Shown here: piece by piece, positions 5,876 to 8,727 of the stretch
Layout: each line of letters begins with the position of its first letter
Numbering within the stretch: the first letter of the stretch is position 1
From: Mesorhizobium sp.
Lineage (GTDB): Bacteria > Pseudomonadota > Alphaproteobacteria > Rhizobiales > Rhizobiaceae
DNA: 8,727 bases
Reading direction: 5' to 3'
Assembly: GCA_030698645.1 (NCBI GenBank)
Contig: JAUYMV010000162.1
Coordinates: forward strand, 1-8,727
Notes under the pieces: model-generated
Databases searched by the model: none
What the model was told of the DNA's origin: nothing
Seen by the model: the letters and a program-made list of their open reading frames with translations, nothing else
Program-made: the position numbers and the translations under genes

Positions 5876-6106
5876 GTGAGCGAGCCGACCGTGGCCGAGG
5901 CAACCGACAGCATCTATGCATCGCTCCAGTCGGACAATGCCGAGATCGACGCCCTGATTGCGAGCCTCAAGGCGGCGCTGAAGCGGGAAGGAGCTAAAGA
6001 GGCGGTGTTCGATCCGGCGAGGCTCGCTCAGGGCAACCGCTCGGGCCGCAAGCTGATGCAGGCCTATTTCCGCCAGCGCGGCGTCGCTGTGAGGTTTTCC
6101 GCCTAG
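5876..6106 (+). CDS. Conserved-looking 76-residue protein of unknown function
   Basis: The start is GTG 5876, with AAGGAG at 5863-5868 seven bases upstream. A nearer in-frame GTG at 5870 is only one base from that site and is unlikely. The frame is open far upstream, but that part runs across the aldehyde dehydrogenase remnant and the previous gene. The 76 residues begin VSEPTVAEATDSIYASL and are probably two or three helices. A heptad-like middle section (AEIDALIASLKAALKR, residues about 20-35) is followed by a basic, more conserved-looking end with FDPARL, NRSGRKLMQAYFRQRG and VRF. There is no signal peptide or membrane segment, so it is probably cytoplasmic. I cannot name a family. The basic C-terminal half could contact nucleic acid or a partner protein, but that is a guess. 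It converges on betB with 44 bases between them. Confidence 0.65.
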   Translation: MSEPTVAEATDSIYASLQSDNAEIDALIASLKAALKREGAKEAVFDPARLAQGNRSGRKLMQAYFRQRGVAVRFSA

Positions 6107-6129
6107 GCTCACGGGTGCGGCGGTTTTTT
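6099..6129 (+). terminator. Candidate intrinsic terminator of the 76-residue gene
   Basis: CCGCC (6099-6103) can pair with GGCGG (6119-6123), which is immediately followed by six T at 6124-6129. Part of the 15-base interior can pair as well (G6107-C6118, C6108-G6117, C6110-G6115). The left arm overlaps the stop codon of the gene at 5876-6106. The GC-rich stem directly before a T-run gives the right layout, but the stem is short and imperfect. GGCGG can alternatively pair with CCGCC at 6139-6143, which would put the T-run in the loop. Confidence 0.4.
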
Positions 6130-6150
6130 GCGCTCGCGCCGCCATACCCC

Positions 6151-7614
6151 TTAATACGGGCTCTGCACGTCGCCCGTCTCGACATAGACCGTCTTGACCT
6201 GGCTGTAGTGCTTCAGCGCCTCCAGCGAGTTCTCGCGGCCGATGCCCGACGCCTTGGCGCCGCCGAAAGGGATTTCGACGGGCGACAAATTGTAGTTGTT
6301 GATCCAGCAGGTGCCGGCCTGCAGTTCGCCGATGACGCGGTGGGCGCGCGCCAGGTCGCGGGTGAAGACGCCGGCGGACAGGCCGAATTCGGTGTCGTTT
6401 GAGCGCGCGATCGCTTCGTCCTCGTCGTCGAAGCAAAGCACGCTCATCACCGGGCCGAAAATCTCCTCGCGCGCGATGCGCATCTCGTCGGTGACGCCGG
6501 AAAACACCGTCGGCTCGATGAAGAAGCCGCCTTCGAGGCCCTGCAGGCGCGGCACGCCGCCGCCGGTGACGAGGTTGGCGCCCTCGGCCTTGCCGATCTC
6601 GACATAACCCAGGACCTTTTCGTGCTGCGCCTTGCTGACGAGCGGCCCCATCTGCGTCTCCGGGTCGAGCGGGTCGCCGATGCGGATCTTCTTGGTGCGC
6701 TCGGCCAGCCGCTCCAGGAAGCGGTCGTGCAGCCCGCGCTGGACGAAGACGCGCGTCGAGTTCGAGCAGACCTGGCCGGTTGAGTAGAAATTGCCGAGCA
6801 TGGCGCCGCCGATGGCGTTCTCGAGGTCGGCGTCGTCGAAGACGATGAGCGGCGATTTGCCGCCGAGTTCCATCGTCGCGTGCTTCATCAACGAGCCTGC
6901 GAGCGCCAGCACCTTCTTGCCGGTCGGCACCGAGCCGGTGAGCGAGACTTTCGCGACCGCCGGGTGGCTGGCCAGCGCCGCGCCGACATCGCCATAACCC
7001 TGCACCACGTTGAACAGGCCGTCGGGCAGGCCGGCCTCGGTGTAGATTTCCGCGAGCGCCAGCGCCGAAAGCGGCGTGTTCTCGGACGGCTTGAAGACCA
7101 TCGCATTGCCCATGGCGAGCGCCGGGGCGGATTTCCAGCCGGCGCCCTGGATCGGGTAGTTCCAGGCGCCGATGCCGACGCAGACACCGAGCGCCTCGCG
7201 CCTGGTGTAGGCGAACGGGCCGCCGAGATCGATGTAGTCGCCGTTGAAGCTGGCGACCGCGCCGCCGAAGAATTCGAGCGCGTCGGCGGCCGACGCCGGG
7301 TCGGCCACCAGCGTCTCCTGGATCGCCTTGCCGGTGTCGAGCGTTTCGAGCCGCGCCAGCTCATCGTTGCGGGCGCGCAAAATGTCGGCGGCCTTGCGCA
7401 GGATGCGGCCGCGCTCGACCGGCTTCAGCCGCGCCCAGGCGCCTTGCGCGGCGCGCGCGGCCTCGATGGCGAGCTCGACGATATTCGGCGTCGCGCCGTG
7501 CAGCGTGGCGATGGTCTCGCCGGTTGCCGGATAGATGACGGCCATCTCAGGCCCGCCCTCGTCCTCGACATAGCGGCCGTTGATGTAGTGCGATGCCTTG
7601 GGCTGCGCGTTCAT
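6151..7614 (-). CDS. betB: Betaine aldehyde dehydrogenase
   Basis: This 487-residue cytoplasmic enzyme oxidises betaine aldehyde to glycine betaine with NAD(P)+, the second step from choline. Family marks include WNYP in the Asn region, FKPSENTP with cofactor-binding K175, [10 protein letters not shown] of the Rossmann loop, MELGGKSP with the general base E249, [11 protein letters not shown] with the catalytic C283, [10 protein letters not shown], and the C-terminus [14 protein letters not shown]. The length matches BetB proteins of about 487-490 residues, and the C283 context resembles known BetB enzymes. The start is ATG 7614-7612, with AGGAGA at 7626-7621 seven bases upstream. The open frame extends to 7839, but that part lies over the betA coding region. 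It sits 58 bases downstream of betA on the same strand, so the two are almost certainly one transcript. Glycine betaine serves as an osmoprotectant and, in rhizobia, as a carbon and nitrogen source. Confidence 0.96.
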   Translation of the reverse strand: MNAQPKASHYINGRYVEDEGGPEMAVIYPATGETIATLHGATPNIVELAIEAARAAQGAWARLKPVERGRILRKAADILRARNDELARLETLDTGKAIQETLVADPASAADALEFFGGAVASFNGDYIDLGGPFAYTRREALGVCVGIGAWNYPIQGAGWKSAPALAMGNAMVFKPSENTPLSALALAEIYTEAGLPDGLFNVVQGYGDVGAALASHPAVAKVSLTGSVPTGKKVLALAGSLMKHATMELGGKSPLIVFDDADLENAIGGAMLGNFYSTGQVCSNSTRVFVQRGLHDRFLERLAERTKKIRIGDPLDPETQMGPLVSKAQHEKVLGYVEIGKAEGANLVTGGGVPRLQGLEGGFFIEPTVFSGVTDEMRIAREEIFGPVMSVLCFDDEDEAIARSNDTEFGLSAGVFTRDLARAHRVIGELQAGTCWINNYNLSPVEIPFGGAKASGIGRENSLEALKHYSQVKTVYVETGDVQSPY

Positions 7615-7672
7615 GTCGTGTCTCCTGCAATGCGGCCGCCCGACCTTACACGGGTCTCGGGCGCGCGCGAAA

Positions 7673-8727
7673 TCATCGGTCGGATTCCCGCCAGCGCGGG
7701 TTGATCCAGGGTTCCTGGTTGGATGGCGCGAGCGGCGCCCGACCGAGGATATGGTCGGATGCCTTCTCGCCGGCCATGATCGACGGCGCGTTGAGATTGC
7801 CGTTGGTGACGCGCGGGAAGATCGAGGAGTCGGCGACACGCAGGCCCTCGACGCCGATCACCCGGCACTCCGGATCGACCACCGCATCGGCGTCGTCGGC
7901 GCGTCCCATCCGGCACGTGCCGCAGGGATGATAGGCGCTCTCGGCGTGCTGGCGGATGAAGTCGTCGAGCTCGTCGTCGGACTGGACGTGGCTGCCCGGC
8001 GAAATCTCCTTGCCGCGGAACGGATCGAACGCGGCCTGCGAAAAGATCTCGCGCGTCAGCCGGATGCAGTGGCGGAAGTCGGTCCAGTCGTCCTCGTGCG
8101 ACATGTAGTTGAACTGGATGCGCGGGGCGGCCCAGGGGTCGGCCGAGCGCAGCGTGACGCTGCCGCGCGACTTCGACCGCATCGGTCCGACATGCGCCTG
8201 GAAGCCGTGCGCCTTGGCCGCCGCCTTGCCGTCGTAGCGCACCGCCGCCGGGATGAAATGATACTGGATGTCGGGATAGTCGACGCCGGGCTTCGAGCGC
8301 ACGAAGGCGGCGCTCTCGAAATGGTTGGTCGTGCCGAGCCCGCGGCCGAGAAAAAGCCACTGCGCGCCGATCCAGGCCTTGGAGAGCGGGTTCAACACCG
8401 AGTAGAGCGTGATCGGCTGGACCGACTCCTGCTGGATGTAGAGCTCCATGTGGTCCTGCAGGTTCTGCCCGACGCCCGGCCGGTCGACGAGCACCTCGAT
8501 GCCATTGTCGCGCAATTGCGCGGCCGGTCCGATGCCCGACAGCATGAGCAGTTTCGGCGAATTGATCGACGATGCCGCGAGAATCACTTCATGTCTTGCC
8601 TTAACGACCTGAATCTTTCCGCGAGCTTCGATCTCGACGCCGGTGGCGCGGTGATTCTCGATCATCACCTTGCGCGCGAAACCCTTGATCAGACTCACGT
8701 TCCGACGCTTCAGCGCCGGATGCAGAT
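7673..8727 (-). CDS. betA: Choline dehydrogenase (C-terminal two-thirds; 5' end beyond the right edge)
   Basis: The frame is open from the right edge and ends at TGA 7675-7673, giving about 351 residues of an enzyme usually near 550. BetA is a membrane-associated, FAD-dependent GMC oxidoreductase that converts choline to betaine aldehyde. Visible marks are [10 protein letters not shown] at the edge, the GMC signature [28 protein letters not shown], the catalytic-histidine segment [12 protein letters not shown], and the C-terminal FAD/active-site block [26 protein letters not shown] with its conserved Asn. GTG 8698 inside the gene is not the start, because family similarity continues upstream of it to the edge. 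The N-terminal FAD-binding GxGxxG motif, any promoter and any betI regulator lie outside the window. The gene is followed by betB after 58 bases. Confidence 0.95.
   Translation of the reverse strand, partial: LHPALKRRNVSLIKGFARKVMIENHRATGVEIEARGKIQVVKARHEVILAASSINSPKLLMLSGIGPAAQLRDNGIEVLVDRPGVGQNLQDHMELYIQQESVQPITLYSVLNPLSKAWIGAQWLFLGRGLGTTNHFESAAFVRSKPGVDYPDIQYHFIPAAVRYDGKAAAKAHGFQAHVGPMRSKSRGSVTLRSADPWAAPRIQFNYMSHEDDWTDFRHCIRLTREIFSQAAFDPFRGKEISPGSHVQSDDELDDFIRQHAESAYHPCGTCRMGRADDADAVVDPECRVIGVEGLRVADSSIFPRVTNGNLNAPSIMAGEKASDHILGRAPLAPSNQEPWINPRWRESDR

Noticed and set aside
7638..7662. Inverted repeat GCCCGA/TCGGGC between betA and betB
   Set aside because: The 6-bp stem with a 13-base loop and no T-run is easily expected in GC-rich DNA and gives no sign of termination or control.
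6880..7704. 274-residue plus-strand frame opposite betB
   Set aside because: It is antisense to betB, of low-complexity Arg/Ala/Gly composition, and has no ribosome site.
7611..8360. 249-residue minus-strand frame overlapping betA in another phase
   Set aside because: It is Arg-rich, has no motifs, and lies inside the well-supported betA frame.

Overview
The window looks like chromosomal DNA from a high-GC alphaproteobacterium of the Rhizobiales, most like Mesorhizobium or a relative. I judge this from the codon usage, the style of the choline-to-betaine genes, a rhizobial-type phosphomannomutase and an IS5-family transposase tail. The genus is an inference from protein character, not from a marker gene.

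Layout from left to right. Positions 1-130 hold the last 39 codons and probable right end of an IS5-family insertion sequence that continues off the left edge. A 17-bp perfect hairpin (166-204) separates it from a minus-strand gene (255-653) for a small exported protein of unknown function. A largely empty stretch (654-945) follows, then tRNA-Pro(CGG) on the minus strand (946-1022) with a good promoter just behind it. Divergent from the tRNA is a two-gene plus-strand unit. The first gene is a phosphomannomutase starting at GTG 1204. Eleven bases after it comes a 740-residue fusion of a GDP-mannose pyrophosphorylase domain with an AGE-family sugar isomerase/epimerase domain. Together these could convert fructose-6-phosphate to GDP-mannose if the AGE domain acts as the phosphomannose isomerase. 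A flavodoxin-fold NAD(P)H:quinone oxidoreductase-like gene (5035-5616) follows.

Positions 5617-5875 carry no intact gene but appear to hold a frameshifted scrap of the 3' end of an aldehyde dehydrogenase gene on the minus strand, in direct repeat with the end of betB about 0.54 kb away. A 76-residue unknown protein (5876-6106) then converges on betB (6151-7614, minus) and betA (7673 to the right edge, minus, 5' end missing). These two genes oxidise choline to glycine betaine in two steps.

The window is mostly housekeeping and osmoprotection metabolism. The features most worth checking are the unusual domain pairing in the GDP-mannose enzyme, the aldehyde dehydrogenase scrap, and the IS end lying near the 3' side of a tRNA gene. 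I found no defence system, CRISPR array or phage module.
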